57,805 nucleotides of DNA from Polaromonas sp. (GCA_030650875.1 JAUSDK010000009.1:1-57805); one strand, 5' to 3'; counted from the stretch's first letter, positions 9,283 through 17,500 are shown. A program made the numbers and translations. Notes: a model not told the origin generated them from the sequence alone.

Positions 9283-10572
9283 TTACTTCGCTACCGCGGA
9301 GGCAGCGGGCACTGCGGCGCTGGCCGGTGTCGAAGCGCCTGCTGCGGGCGCGGAAGCCGCACCGGCCGGTGATGCACCTGCCGGCTGCCAGGGCACGGCC
9401 TTGACCGGTGTGCCCGGCGGCATCATCTGCAGTTTCTGGAAGCCATCGACCATCACCTGCTCGCCGGCCTTCAGCCCCTCCAGCACCACCCATTGCGTGC
9501 CTTTGGCCGAGCCAATCTTGATCGGGCGAGGCGTGACCTTGCCATCGCTGCCCACCACCATGACGGTGTCGCCCTGCGCCGTGCGCGTAACCGCCTGCTG
9601 CGGCAAGGTAATGGCATTGGTGGCCTGGGCCTGCTCCAGCCGCACGCGCACATAAAGACCCGGCAACAGTTGTCCGCCCTTGTTGGGAACTTCGGCCCGC
9701 AAGGTGATCTGCCCGGTGGCGGCGTCGACCGTCAGGTCTGAAAACAGCAATTTTCCTGGCTGCTCGTACTCGGTGCCGTCTTCCAGCAGGATGCGAACAC
9801 TGGCCGCCTCATCGCCGCTGGCCCGCTTGAACTGGCCGCTGGCCATGGCCGAACGCAGTTTCATCACGTCGGATGCGGACTGGGTGAAATTGACATACAT
9901 CGGATTGATCTGCTGGATGACCGCGAGCTGCGTGGCGTCGCCCTGCCCCACCAGCGCGCCTTCGGTTACCAGCGAGCGGCCGATACGGCCCGAGATGGGC
10001 GCCGTCACCGAGGCATAGCCCAGGTTGATATTGGCGGTCTGCACATTGGCCTTGCCGACAGCGACATCGGCAGCAGCCTGCTTTTGCGCGGCCACTGCAT
10101 TGGCGTATTCCTGCTTGCTGATCGCGTTGGCCTCGACCAACGGTTTATAGCGCTCGGCCAGGGCCGTGGCTTGCGCCAGATTGGCTTCAGCCCGCGCCTG
10201 GCCGGCCCTGGCGCTCGCGGCGGCAGCGGCATAAGGGGCCGAGTCAATGGTGAACAGGGGCTGGCCCGCCTTGACATCACTGCCTTCACGAAACAGGCGC
10301 TTTTGCAAAATACCGGCGGCGCGCGCCCTGACCTGCGCAACACGCGAAGCCTCCAGCCGACCGGGCAACTCGGTCACCAGGCCCACATCACCCGGCGTCA
10401 CCGTGACGACGCCAACCTGCGGAGGTGGCGGCGCGGCACCAGCCCCGGGAGCCGGTGCATTCCCCTTGCCACATCCGGCCAGGAACAATGAAAGCGCAGC
10501 CACTGCAAGCAGTGGCTGAACGCGGGCAAATGGGGAAAGACCACGAAAATGGGCAAGGCTGGAAGGAGGCAT
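9283..10572 (-). CDS. RND efflux periplasmic adaptor lipoprotein (AcrA/MexA-like)
   Basis: This is a membrane fusion protein that links the permease to the outer-membrane channel. It has 429 aa from the ATG at 10572, which has AGGA just upstream. The longer ORF to 10725 runs through the operator and is not credible. The signal sequence ends in FLAGC, so the mature protein is a lipoprotein. Typical AcrA stretches follow: VTELPGRLEASRVAQVRARA, then the lipoyl-like part with GSDVKAGQPLFTIDSAPY, and an alpha-helical hairpin rich in Ala and Gln at about residues 95-165. The C-terminus is a low-complexity Ala/Pro/Ser tail. First gene of the operon. Confidence 0.96.
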   Translation of the reverse strand: MPPSSLAHFRGLSPFARVQPLLAVAALSLFLAGCGKGNAPAPGAGAAPPPPQVGVVTVTPGDVGLVTELPGRLEASRVAQVRARAAGILQKRLFREGSDVKAGQPLFTIDSAPYAAAAASARAGQARAEANLAQATALAERYKPLVEANAISKQEYANAVAAQKQAAADVAVGKANVQTANINLGYASVTAPISGRIGRSLVTEGALVGQGDATQLAVIQQINPMYVNFTQSASDVMKLRSAMASGQFKRASGDEAASVRILLEDGTEYEQPGKLLFSDLTVDAATGQITLRAEVPNKGGQLLPGLYVRVRLEQAQATNAITLPQQAVTRTAQGDTVMVVGSDGKVTPRPIKIGSAKGTQWVVLEGLKAGEQVMVDGFQKLQMMPPGTPVKAVPWQPAGASPAGAASAPAAGASTPASAAVPAASAVAK

Positions 10573-10690
10573 GCTGTTCCTGGATTTTTTTTGAAGGAAA
10601 CGCGAAAATGAAGCGCAGGGCCTCTCCGGTTGAGGAAAAACTCCACCACCGAAGACGCAAAGAATAAGGGTTTTCGCGAATGCTGCAGTA

Positions 10691-10714
10691 TACATACAGT
10701 TATGAATGTATGAT
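10691..10714. promoter_or_regulatory. AcrR-type operator between efflux operon and its repressor
   Basis: A 24-bp inverted repeat with arms TACATACA and TGAATGTATG lies between the divergent adaptor and TetR genes. From memory, it differs at only a few positions from the AcrR box of E. coli, whose arms are also TACATACA and TGAATGTATG. A TATACT on the minus strand inside the site could be the -10 of the pump promoter, so bound repressor would block polymerase. Binding is inferred from the similarity and position. Confidence 0.8.
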
Positions 10715-10750
10715 GACTCATCCATAAAAACCCTTCAGGAGGTCCCCCCA

Positions 10751-11434
10751 TTGGCCCGTCGAACCAAAGAAGAAGCACTGGAAACCCGCGACAAGCTGCT
10801 GGATGCGGCAGAACATCTGTTTCAGGCACAAGGCGTTTCCCACACCAGCCTGCAAGACATCGCGCGGCGCGCAGGCGCCACGCGCGGTGCCGTCTATTGG
10901 CATTTCAAGGACAAGGCGGACCTGTTCAACGCCATGATGGAGCGCGTCACCCTGCCGATGGAGGCATCGTTCAATCAGGAGGATACCGGCCTTGATGCGG
11001 GCGGCGGCGCAGGCGTGGACGCCTTGAAGCGAATACGTCGCGTCACCGCCGAAGCGCTTCAGCGGATCGTGACCGATGCGCAGACGCGGCGTGTGTTTGA
11101 GGTCGCCACCCACAAAGTGGAATACATCGAAGAACTTCAGGCCGTTCGTCTTCGCCACCTGACGGTGCGCCGCGGTTTTTTGAGCCGGATTGAGCAAAGC
11201 ATGGACGCCGCATGCCATCAGGCCGACATGAAGCTGGCCATGCCCACCGCGATGGCCGCTCAGGGACTGCATGCGCTGATTGACGGCCTGATCCAGAACT
11301 GGCTACTGGAGCCGCAGGCCTTCGACCTGCTCCAGGTCGGCCCTTGCGTGGTAAACGTCTATTTGACTGGCCTGGGCTTTGCCGGGGAACGGGACGCAGG
11401 CATTGAGGGCAGGCAGGAACAAAGCCCGCCTTAG
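10751..11434 (+). CDS. TetR/AcrR-family repressor of the efflux operon
   Basis: The 227-aa protein has an N-terminal helix-turn-helix (TSLQDIARRAGATRGAVYWHFKDKADLF, about residues 33-60), very close to AcrR/TtgR-type regulators, and a C-terminal ligand domain. I chose the TTG at 10751 because AGGAGG lies 8 bp before it and translation then begins MARRTKEEALETR, the usual AcrR opening. The ATG at 10706 would put the operator in the coding region. It is divergent from the pump operon and next to its own operator, so it probably represses both and is released by pump substrates. The regulator-to-operator link is inference; the family is clear. Confidence 0.93.
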   Translation: MARRTKEEALETRDKLLDAAEHLFQAQGVSHTSLQDIARRAGATRGAVYWHFKDKADLFNAMMERVTLPMEASFNQEDTGLDAGGGAGVDALKRIRRVTAEALQRIVTDAQTRRVFEVATHKVEYIEELQAVRLRHLTVRRGFLSRIEQSMDAACHQADMKLAMPTAMAAQGLHALIDGLIQNWLLEPQAFDLLQVGPCVVNVYLTGLGFAGERDAGIEGRQEQSPP

Positions 11435-11441
11435 CGGCGAT

Positions 11442-12077
11442 TCAGTGCAGGTGCCGCGGTTTGCGGCCGCCTCCATGACCCGTTCCGCCCTGCGACCCGC
11501 CGGGTCCGCGCGGCGGCCTGCCGAGCTGCATGGAGTTGACCAGGGAATCAAAGCGGTGGGCAAACAACTTATCCACGGCCAGCACGACATCACCCAACTC
11601 CGAAGCGTCAAAATGCCGCTCCATGAGACCAATCATGTCCTGCACCAGCAAGTCGCGCTGAACCTGCATGATGGCGGCCGGCGTCGGGCCGACGAAATAC
11701 ATGGCAAAGTCATCACGGGCCTCGTCACCTTCGGCAGGCTCCTCCTCATCGTCGAAGTCCGCGTCGTAAAACGTCACCTCGATCGGTGCGCCCACTTCGG
11801 CCAGGTCATTCAGGCCCATGCACATTTCATCGAGTGCCTGACGAAAATCCTCGTCGCCGGGCACCGTCCAGCACATCTGAAGCACATGCTTCTTGACATC
11901 AAATTGAATGCCGGGCTCTTCTTCGTAGGTGCTAGCCGCTGCGGCTGCGAGTGACTTGGAGCCGGCGTAAGCCCACAGCGGCTTGAGCGCCTCCTGCAGT
12001 TGCTCAAAGGTAACATCCGCGCGCAGGGGGACCTCGCCGTGAACGTGGATTTCAAAAGGTGTGTTGTAACGGGTCAT
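11442..12077 (-). CDS. Conserved hypothetical protein (DUF6806-like)
   Basis: A 211-aa protein starting MTRYNTPFEIHVHGEVPL. The N-terminal half is an alpha/beta-looking region ending in a helical patch. An acidic run (DADFDDEEEPAEGDEARDD) lies near the middle, then a helical segment (MQVQRDLLVQDMIGLMERHFDASEL), and the C-terminus is rich in Gly, Arg and His (GHGGGRKPRHLH). There is no signal peptide or membrane helix. I recall similar proteins in Comamonadaceae under DUF6806, but this is from memory. The start at ATG 12077 is the only one consistent with the conserved opening; its ribosome site is weak. It converges with the TetR gene with 7 bp between the stops. No function can be proposed. 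Confidence 0.72.
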   Translation of the reverse strand: MTRYNTPFEIHVHGEVPLRADVTFEQLQEALKPLWAYAGSKSLAAAAASTYEEEPGIQFDVKKHVLQMCWTVPGDEDFRQALDEMCMGLNDLAEVGAPIEVTFYDADFDDEEEPAEGDEARDDFAMYFVGPTPAAIMQVQRDLLVQDMIGLMERHFDASELGDVVLAVDKLFAHRFDSLVNSMQLGRPPRGPGGSQGGTGHGGGRKPRHLH

Positions 12078-12143
12078 GGAATTTATCTTACCCAATATTC
12101 AAGGGGGTGCCCGGGGCGTGGCGCGTGTGTGGGGTCTGGGGTG

Positions 12144-12233
12144 TGCCTGAGACCGGAATCGAACCGGTACGCCCGCTATTCGCGAAGCGGCGGATTTTAA
12201 GTCCGCTGTGTCTACCTATTTCACCACTCAGGC
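12144..12233 (-). tRNA. tRNA-Leu(TAA)
   Basis: The reverse complement folds as a class II tRNA. The acceptor GCCTGAG pairs with CTCAGGC, the anticodon loop is ACTTAAAAT (anticodon TAA), there is a long variable arm (CGCTTCGCGAATAGCG), and the T-loop is GGTTCGATTCC. It is about 90 nt with discriminator A, and CCA is not encoded. It follows the intrinsic terminator of the upstream tRNA-Cys and so probably has its own promoter. Confidence 0.95.
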
Positions 12234-12260
12234 CCAAAACCATTACACCGTATTGTCAAA

Positions 12261-12288
12261 CAAAAAAGCCCCATTGCAGGGGCTTTTG
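12261..12288 (-). terminator. Intrinsic terminator after first tRNA-Cys
   Basis: On the minus strand AAAAGCCCC, a 6-nt loop and GGGGCTTTT form a perfect 9-bp stem followed by more T residues. It sits just past the 3' end of the tRNA-Cys at 12301-12374 and ends the duplicated tRNA block. Confidence 0.8.
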
Positions 12289-12300
12289 ACAACAACTTGA

Positions 12301-12374
12301 TGGAGGCGCGGCCCGGAGTCGAACCGGGCTAGCCGGATTTGCAATCCGGTACATAACCGCTTTGTTACCGCGCC
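12301..12374 (-). tRNA. tRNA-Cys(GCA), copy 1
   Basis: The reverse complement begins GGCGCGGTAAC and ends CCGCGCC-T-CCA, with anticodon GCA in the loop ATTGCAAAT and a normal GGTTCGACTCC T-arm. It is 74 nt including encoded CCA, the same length as E. coli tRNA-Cys. It is identical to copy 2 at 12595-12668. Confidence 0.97.
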
Positions 12375-12401
12375 CTGTCATTTTTCAAATTTTCCAACCA
12401 A

Positions 12402-12431
12402 AAAGGGCAGCATTTTGAAGTGCTGCCCTTT
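12402..12431 (-). terminator. Hairpin between tRNA-Gly and tRNA-Cys, copy 1
   Basis: An 11-bp perfect stem (AAAGGGCAGCA with TGCTGCCCTTT) around an 8-nt loop. On the minus strand it is followed by a short T run. It may terminate part of the tRNA-Gly transcript or mark a processing site before tRNA-Cys. It is repeated exactly at 12696-12725. Confidence 0.6.
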
Positions 12432-12435
12432 GAAT

Positions 12436-12511
12436 TGGAGCGGGAAAAGAGGCTCGAACTCTCGACCTCAACCTTGGCAAGGTTGCGCTCTACCAACTGA
12501 GCTACTCCCGC
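12436..12511 (-). tRNA. tRNA-Gly(GCC), copy 1
   Basis: The reverse complement starts GCGGGAGTAGCTCAGTTGG, has anticodon GCC in CTTGCCAAG, a GAGTTCGAGCCTC T-arm, and encodes CCA; 76 nt. A TATAAT on the minus strand 14 bp before the 5' end (12526-12531) is a likely -10 box. Confidence 0.97.
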
Positions 12512-12525
12512 GAGTCTAGCTATGA

Positions 12526-12531
12526 ATTATA
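12526..12531 (-). promoter_or_regulatory. -10 box of tRNA-Gly copy 1
   Basis: A perfect TATAAT on the minus strand, 14 bp upstream of tRNA-Gly copy 1. No good -35 is visible at 16-18 bp. Copy 2 has a TATAAT at the same distance although the sequences upstream of the duplication differ. Confidence 0.5.
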
Positions 12532-12594
12532 GCTTAATTTATTCACCATTCTGGCTTTGTTGAAAAATCAGCAAAACAAATGACGATGAATTTC

Positions 12595-12668
12595 TGGAGG
12601 CGCGGCCCGGAGTCGAACCGGGCTAGCCGGATTTGCAATCCGGTACATAACCGCTTTGTTACCGCGCC
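12595..12668 (-). tRNA. tRNA-Cys(GCA), copy 2
   Basis: Identical in sequence to the tRNA-Cys at 12301-12374, 74 nt with encoded CCA. Confidence 0.97.
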
Positions 12669-12695
12669 CTGTCATTTTTCAAATTCTCCAACCAA

Positions 12696-12725
12696 AAAGG
12701 GCAGCATTTTGAAGTGCTGCCCTTT
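12696..12725 (-). terminator. Hairpin between tRNA-Gly and tRNA-Cys, copy 2
   Basis: Same 11-bp stem and 8-nt loop as at 12402-12431, carried within the duplicated block. Confidence 0.6.
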
Positions 12726-12729
12726 GAAT

Positions 12730-12805
12730 TGGAGCGGGAAAAGAGGCTCGAACTCTCGACCTCAACCTTGGCAAGGTTGCGCTCTACCAACTGAGCTACT
12801 CCCGC
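12730..12805 (-). tRNA. tRNA-Gly(GCC), copy 2
   Basis: Identical to the tRNA-Gly at 12436-12511, 76 nt with encoded CCA. A TATAAT on the minus strand at 12820-12825 lies 14 bp upstream. The gene follows lon by about 70 bp on the same strand. Confidence 0.97.
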
Positions 12806-12819
12806 GAGTCTAGCTTTCT

Positions 12820-12825
12820 ATTATA
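12820..12825 (-). promoter_or_regulatory. -10 box of tRNA-Gly copy 2
   Basis: A perfect TATAAT on the minus strand, 14 bp upstream of tRNA-Gly copy 2. No clear -35 is visible. It lies just outside the duplicated block. Confidence 0.5.
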
Positions 12826-12878
12826 GCCATAGTTTTTAACCGCTTTTGAATCCCGGCTAAAAATTATTGGCTAGTGGG

Positions 12879-15308
12879 CTAGTGTTTAACGGTCCCCACG
12901 ACTACCGCAGGTGCGGCTGCAACGGCAGCGGCCGACAGGGCAACTTCTTCATCTGTCAGCGGGATAGGCTGGCGCTCAAGCGCAACCTGCAACACCTGGT
13001 CTATCCATTTCACCGGAATAATCTCCAGACCACTCTTCACGTTGTCCGGAATCTCCTGCAGGTCTTTGGCGTTCTCCTGGGGAATGAGCACCGTCTTGAT
13101 CCCGCCACGCAGCGCGGCCAGCAGTTTTTCCTTCAGGCCACCAATGGCGGTGACTTCGCCACGAAGTGTGATCTCACCCGTCATCGCGACGTCGCCGCGC
13201 ACAGGAATACCGGTCAGCGCAGAAACAAAAGCCGTCGTCATGGCGGCCCCGGCGCTCGGGCCGTCTTTGGGTGTGGCGCCGTCCGGCACGTGAATGTGGA
13301 TGTCACGCTTTTCGAACATCTCATCCTTGATGCCGAGCATCCTGGCGCGGCTGCGAACCACGGTCCGGGCCGCCTCCACGGACTCCTTCATGACATCGCC
13401 CAGCGAACCAGTGCGGGTAATCACGCCCTTGCCAGGCATGACGGCCGCTTCAATCGTCAACAGATCACCGCCAACTTCGGTCCATGCCAGGCCAACGACC
13501 TGGCCCACCTGGTTTTTCTGTTCCGCACGGCCGTAATCGAATTTACGGACGCCCAAAAACTCATTGAGGTTGTCTGGCGTCACCACGACCTTGGGCGTCA
13601 TTTTCTTGAGCTGGATGCCTTTGACCACCTTGCGGCAAATCTTGGAGAGCTCACGCTCCAGCGAGCGGACACCGGCTTCGCGCGTGTAATAACGCACGAT
13701 ATCGCGTACCGCCTGCTCCTGAATTTCCAGTTCGGAATCCTTCACGCCGTTGTTTTTGACCTGCTTGGGCAACAGGTAACGCATGGCAATGCTGGTCTTT
13801 TCGTCTTCGGTGTAGCCCGAAAGCCGGATCACTTCCATCCGGTCCAGCAAGGCTGGCGGAATATTCATCGAATTCGACGTCGCCACAAACATGACATCGC
13901 TCAAGTCGAAATCGACCTCGACGTAGTGATCGCCGAAGGTATGGTTTTGCTCGGGATCCAGCACTTCCAGCAAGGCGCTGGAGGGGTCTCCACGGAAATC
14001 AGTGCCCAGCTTGTCGATCTCGTCCAGCAGGAAAAGCGGGTTGCGGGTGCCGGCCTTGGCCAGGCTTTGCAGCACTTTGCCCGGCAAGGCACCAATGTAG
14101 GTACGGCGGTGACCGCGAATTTCAGCTTCATCACGCATGCCGCCCAAGGCCATGCGCACGTACTTGCGTCCCGTTGCCTTGGCGATCGACTGGCCCAGCG
14201 AGGTTTTACCCACGCCCGGAGGGCCGACCAGGCAAAGAATCGGGGCCTTGAGCTTGTCCACGCGCTGCTGCACTGCGAGGTATTCCACAATGCGGTCTTT
14301 GACTTTTTCGAGACCGAAGTGGTCTTCATTGAGCACGTTTTCGGCGTTGACCAGATCGTGCTTGATTTTGGTCTTCTTGCTCCACGGCAGGCCAAGCAGC
14401 ACGTCGATATAGCTGCGCACCACCGTCGATTCGGCCGACATGGGCGACATGAGCTTGAGTTTCTTGAGCTCGCTCTCGACTTTTTTGAGCGCTTCCTGCG
14501 GCATCTTGGCCGCCTTGATTTTCTTTTCGATTTCTTCAATATCGACGCCGTCTTCGCCCTCACCCAGTTCCTTCTGGATGGCTTTGACCTGCTCGTTCAG
14601 GTAGAAATCGCGCTGGTTTTTCTCCATCTGACGCTTGACGCGGCCACGGATTTTTTTGTCGACATTGAGAATATCCACTTCTCGCTCAAGCTGCTCGTAC
14701 AGGTTCTCGAGCCGGAGTTTGACGTCGTCCAGATCCAGGATCACCTGCTTCACATCGAGTTTGAGCGGCAAATGCGCGGCAATCGTATCGGCCAGCCGGC
14801 CGGCATCGTCAATGCTGGAAATCGACGTCAGAATTTCCGGCGGAATTTTTTTGTTCAGTTTGACGTAATGGTCAAACTGCTGCATCACAGCGCGGCGCAA
14901 GGCCTCGACTTCACTGCCCTTGTCACCGGGCAAGGCCACGGTTGCCGCCACAGGCGTGACATTGGCAATGAAGTGCTGCTCGCCGTCTTCAATTTTGTTG
15001 ACGCGCGCGCGCTGCTGCCCCTCGACCAGCACTTTCACGGTGCCGTCAGGCAGCTTGAGCAACTGCAAAATGGTCGCGACACAGCCCACTTCGAACATGT
15101 CCTGCACCGACGGCTCGTCCTTGGCGGCCGCCTTCTGCGCCACCAGCATGATGCGCCGCTCGGCCTCCATGGCCGACTCCAGGGCCTTGATGCTCTTGGG
15201 GCGGCCTACAAACAGCGGAATCACCATGTGCGGAAAGACCACCACATCCCGCAATGGCAACAGCGGCAGATCAACGGGGATGGAAGGTAGAAAAGTTTGT
15301 CCGGACAT
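12879..15308 (-). CDS. lon: Endopeptidase La (ATP-dependent protease Lon)
   Basis: An 809-aa cytosolic AAA+ serine protease that degrades misfolded and regulatory proteins. In order: the N-terminal substrate-binding LON domain (LPLLPLRDVVVFPHMVIPLFVGR), a coiled helical linker, the AAA+ module with Walker A GPPGVGKT and Walker B FLLDEIDK, and the C-terminal protease domain with the catalytic serine in KDGPSAGAAM. The length is normal. I chose the ATG at 15308 (MSGQTFLPSIP) because AAAGG lies 6 bp upstream. It is the last protein gene of tig-clpP-clpX-lon, with a sigma-32-type promoter in the gap before it, so it is probably heat-induced. Confidence 0.98.
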   Translation of the reverse strand: MSGQTFLPSIPVDLPLLPLRDVVVFPHMVIPLFVGRPKSIKALESAMEAERRIMLVAQKAAAKDEPSVQDMFEVGCVATILQLLKLPDGTVKVLVEGQQRARVNKIEDGEQHFIANVTPVAATVALPGDKGSEVEALRRAVMQQFDHYVKLNKKIPPEILTSISSIDDAGRLADTIAAHLPLKLDVKQVILDLDDVKLRLENLYEQLEREVDILNVDKKIRGRVKRQMEKNQRDFYLNEQVKAIQKELGEGEDGVDIEEIEKKIKAAKMPQEALKKVESELKKLKLMSPMSAESTVVRSYIDVLLGLPWSKKTKIKHDLVNAENVLNEDHFGLEKVKDRIVEYLAVQQRVDKLKAPILCLVGPPGVGKTSLGQSIAKATGRKYVRMALGGMRDEAEIRGHRRTYIGALPGKVLQSLAKAGTRNPLFLLDEIDKLGTDFRGDPSSALLEVLDPEQNHTFGDHYVEVDFDLSDVMFVATSNSMNIPPALLDRMEVIRLSGYTEDEKTSIAMRYLLPKQVKNNGVKDSELEIQEQAVRDIVRYYTREAGVRSLERELSKICRKVVKGIQLKKMTPKVVVTPDNLNEFLGVRKFDYGRAEQKNQVGQVVGLAWTEVGGDLLTIEAAVMPGKGVITRTGSLGDVMKESVEAARTVVRSRARMLGIKDEMFEKRDIHIHVPDGATPKDGPSAGAAMTTAFVSALTGIPVRGDVAMTGEITLRGEVTAIGGLKEKLLAALRGGIKTVLIPQENAKDLQEIPDNVKSGLEIIPVKWIDQVLQVALERQPIPLTDEEVALSAAAVAAAPAVVVGTVKH

Positions 15309-15371
15309 ATAAACCTTTAACGTAAGACGCGAACGGCCAAATACATTGGCCGGGCAAAACACAGTCGCTAC

Positions 15372-15401
15372 AGATTGGGGGCGCAGGAAGCGCTTTTCAA
15401 G
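15372..15401 (-). promoter_or_regulatory. Sigma-32 (heat-shock) promoter of lon, inside an inverted repeat
   Basis: On the minus strand CTTGAAA (15401-15395) is followed after 14 bp by CCCCAATCT (15380-15372). This matches the sigma-32 consensus CTTGAAA and CCCCATNT closely. It lies about 65 bp before the lon ATG. The -35 is the loop and part of the stem of an inverted repeat (AGGAGCGCTT gaa AAGCGCTTCCT), which could also end clpX transcripts. Confidence 0.72.
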
Positions 15402-15422
15402 CGCTCCTGCCCTCGCTGGCGC

Positions 15423-16688
15423 TCAGGCCTTCTTCGCAGTTTCGCGGTACACCAGCAGGGGCGCCTTGTTTTCTTCGATCGTGGACTCATCCACCACCAC
15501 TTTTTCAACGTTGCTGACGTTGGGCAGATCGAACATGGTGTCGATCAGTGACTGCTCCAGAATCGAACGCAAACCACGCGCACCCGTTTTTCGCGCCAGG
15601 GCCTTGCGGGCAATGGCTTTCAGTGCGGAAGGCCGGATCTCCAGATCCACGCCTTCCATGGCGAGCAGCTTGCTGAACTGCTTGACCACCGCATTTTTGG
15701 GCTCGGTCAAAATCTGCACGAGTGCGTCTTCGCTGAGTTCAGCCAATGTTGCAATCACAGGCATGCGACCAACCAGTTCGGGAATCAGGCCAAATTTGAC
15801 CAGATCATCGGGCTCGACTTCCTTGAATGCATCCGTCAGGGTACGCGTCTTTTTGCTTTTGACGGCTGCGCCGAAACCAATGCCCGATGCTTCGGTGCGG
15901 TTTTCAATGACTTTTTCGAGCCCCGAAAAAGCGCCGCCGCAAATAAACAGGATATTGGTCGTGTCGACCTGCAGGAAATCCTGGTTCGGATGCTTGCGCC
16001 CGCCTTGTGGCGGCACGGAGGCCATCGTGCCTTCAATCAGTTTGAGCAAGGCTTGTTGCACGCCTTCGCCCGACACGTCCCGGGTGATCGAGGGGTTGTC
16101 GGATTTACGCGATATCTTGTCGATCTCGTCAATGTAGACAATTCCCTGCTGGGCACGCTCGACTTCGTAGTTACAGCTTTGCAGCAATTTCTGGATGATG
16201 TTTTCAACGTCTTCGCCCACATAACCGGCCTCTGTCAAGGTCGTGGCATCCGCCATGACAAATGGTACGTTGAGCGTACGCGCCAGGGTCTGGGCCAGCA
16301 AGGTCTTGCCAGACCCCGTGGGGCCAATCAGCAAAATATTGCTCTTGGTCAGTTCCACATCGTCTTTTTTGGGGCTGTCTTTGTGGCGCAGGCGTTTGTA
16401 GTGGTTGTACACAGCCACGGCCAGCGTGCGCTTGGCCGGGTCCTGGCCAATCACATAGCCGTCCAGCGTAGCCTTGATTTCCGAGGGGGTCGGCAAATCG
16501 GTGCGCGTCTCGCGCACCTCCAGGCCCGCAGGGAGTTCGTCACGAATAATTTCGTTGCAAAGATCTATGCACTCGTCACAAATGAAGACGGACGGACCCG
16601 CAATCAGCTTTTTAACTTCATGCTGGCTTTTACCGCAGAAGGAGCAGTACAGAGTCTTTTCGCTTGAGGAGCCTTTTTTCTCGGCCAT
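15423..16688 (-). CDS. clpX: ClpX ATPase subunit of ClpXP
   Basis: A 421-aa AAA+ unfoldase that feeds proteins to ClpP. The N-terminal zinc-binding domain has four cysteines ([12 protein letters not shown]...CDECIDLC, about residues 15-43). The AAA+ core follows, with Walker [13 protein letters not shown], Walker [10 protein letters not shown] and the ClpP-binding IGF-type loop (residues SGIGFGAA). The length is as in E. coli (424 aa). The start codon is unambiguous. It lies downstream of clpP on the same strand, with an intrinsic terminator between them, so it may be read both by leakage and from its own promoter. Confidence 0.98.
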   Translation of the reverse strand: MAEKKGSSSEKTLYCSFCGKSQHEVKKLIAGPSVFICDECIDLCNEIIRDELPAGLEVRETRTDLPTPSEIKATLDGYVIGQDPAKRTLAVAVYNHYKRLRHKDSPKKDDVELTKSNILLIGPTGSGKTLLAQTLARTLNVPFVMADATTLTEAGYVGEDVENIIQKLLQSCNYEVERAQQGIVYIDEIDKISRKSDNPSITRDVSGEGVQQALLKLIEGTMASVPPQGGRKHPNQDFLQVDTTNILFICGGAFSGLEKVIENRTEASGIGFGAAVKSKKTRTLTDAFKEVEPDDLVKFGLIPELVGRMPVIATLAELSEDALVQILTEPKNAVVKQFSKLLAMEGVDLEIRPSALKAIARKALARKTGARGLRSILEQSLIDTMFDLPNVSNVEKVVVDESTIEENKAPLLVYRETAKKA

Positions 16689-16740
16689 TGATGGGTGCCT
16701 TTAAGGTGCCTGAGTGGAACTAACAGCTAATGATAACCAA

Positions 16741-16776
16741 TAAAAAAACGGCGTTTCCGGTACAGAAAACGCCGTC
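16741..16776 (-). terminator. Intrinsic terminator after clpP
   Basis: On the minus strand ACGGCGTTT, a 10-nt loop and AAACGCCGT form a perfect 9-bp stem, followed directly by seven T residues. It lies about 30 bp past the clpP stop and about 50 bp before the clpX start. Confidence 0.9.
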
Positions 16777-16806
16777 GCTGCCATGCAACTGGAAGCTTTT
16801 AAAAGC

Positions 16807-17460
16807 TTAAGGGCGCTTGGAAATGACCTGATCGACCACGCCGTATTCCTTGGCTTCATCGGCAAACATGAAATAGTCGCGTTCGGTGTCGCGCTCAATT
16901 CTCTCCACCGTCTGGCCGGTGTTTGCCGCCATGATGCGGTTGAGCTGGTCACGCGTTTTCAGGATGTCCCGGGCATGAATTTCAATGTCCGTGGCCTGGC
17001 CTTGCGCGCCGCCCGAAGGCTGGTGAATCATCACGCGCGAATTGGGCAGGGTAAAGCGCTTGCCCTTGGCGCCTGCCGTCAGCAAAAACGCGCCCATGCT
17101 GGCCGCCATGCCAATGCAAAGCGTGGACACATCCGGCTTGATGAACTGCATGGTGTCGTAAATCGCCATGCCCGCCGTCACGGAGCCGCCGGGCGAGTTG
17201 ATGTAGAAGGAAATATCCTTGTCCGGATTTTCGCTTTCCAGAAACAGCAACTGGGCCACCACCAGGTTGGCCGTCTGGTCATTGACCGGGCCCACCAGGA
17301 AAATAACGCGTTCTTTCAGCAGGCGCGAATAAATGTCGTAAGAGCGTTCGCCCCGGCCAGACTGCTCAATCACCATGGGGACCATGCCCAAGCCCTGCGT
17401 GTCCTGGCTGCCCGCTTGCGGGTTGCCGTAGGCGCCCCCGTAAATACTGCTTCGAATCAT
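16807..17460 (-). CDS. clpP: ATP-dependent Clp protease proteolytic subunit
   Basis: A 217-aa serine peptidase subunit that forms the 14-subunit chamber of ClpXP/ClpAP. The catalytic serine is in [11 protein letters not shown], the histidine in NSRVMIHQP, and the aspartate in [13 protein letters not shown] chose the ATG at 17460 (MIRSSIYGG) because GGAG lies about 9 bp upstream; the longer listed ORF extends into the gap to tig. It is followed by a strong terminator. The gap before it holds a hairpin and a weaker sigma-32-like promoter. Confidence 0.97.
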   Translation of the reverse strand: MIRSSIYGGAYGNPQAGSQDTQGLGMVPMVIEQSGRGERSYDIYSRLLKERVIFLVGPVNDQTANLVVAQLLFLESENPDKDISFYINSPGGSVTAGMAIYDTMQFIKPDVSTLCIGMAASMGAFLLTAGAKGKRFTLPNSRVMIHQPSGGAQGQATDIEIHARDILKTRDQLNRIMAANTGQTVERIERDTERDYFMFADEAKEYGVVDQVISKRP

Positions 17461-17500
17461 CAAGTTTTCTCCAGAGATGTTTGTACTGTACTTGTAATGA

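Larger units (their letters stand above)
12301..12521. repeat. Tandem duplication of tRNA-Gly/tRNA-Cys block, unit 1
   Basis: These 221 bp (tRNA-Cys, spacer with hairpin, tRNA-Gly and 10 bp of leader) recur at 12595-12815, offset 294 bp. I find only one difference, in the spacer (AAATTTTCCAACC against AAATTCTCCAACC). The flanks on both sides are unrelated. Confidence 0.93.
12595..12815. repeat. Tandem duplication of tRNA-Gly/tRNA-Cys block, unit 2
   Basis: Second unit of the 221-bp duplication. It is separated from unit 1 by 73 bp of unrelated AT-rich sequence that carries the promoter of unit 1. Confidence 0.93.

Noticed and set aside
12227-12260. TTGACA (minus strand) before tRNA-Leu(TAA) as its -35 box
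   Set aside because: At 16-18 bp spacing the -10 would fall inside the tRNA; the nearby TGTAAT is only 5 bp away, so the pair does not make a promoter.
12301-12815. Considered a CRISPR-like or insertion-sequence repeat
   Set aside because: The repeated unit is explained completely by two tRNA genes and their spacer; there are no multiple short spacers and no transposase.
12867-15290. 807-aa plus-strand ORF opposite lon
   Set aside because: Long because of high GC; the complementary frame encodes Lon with all catalytic motifs.
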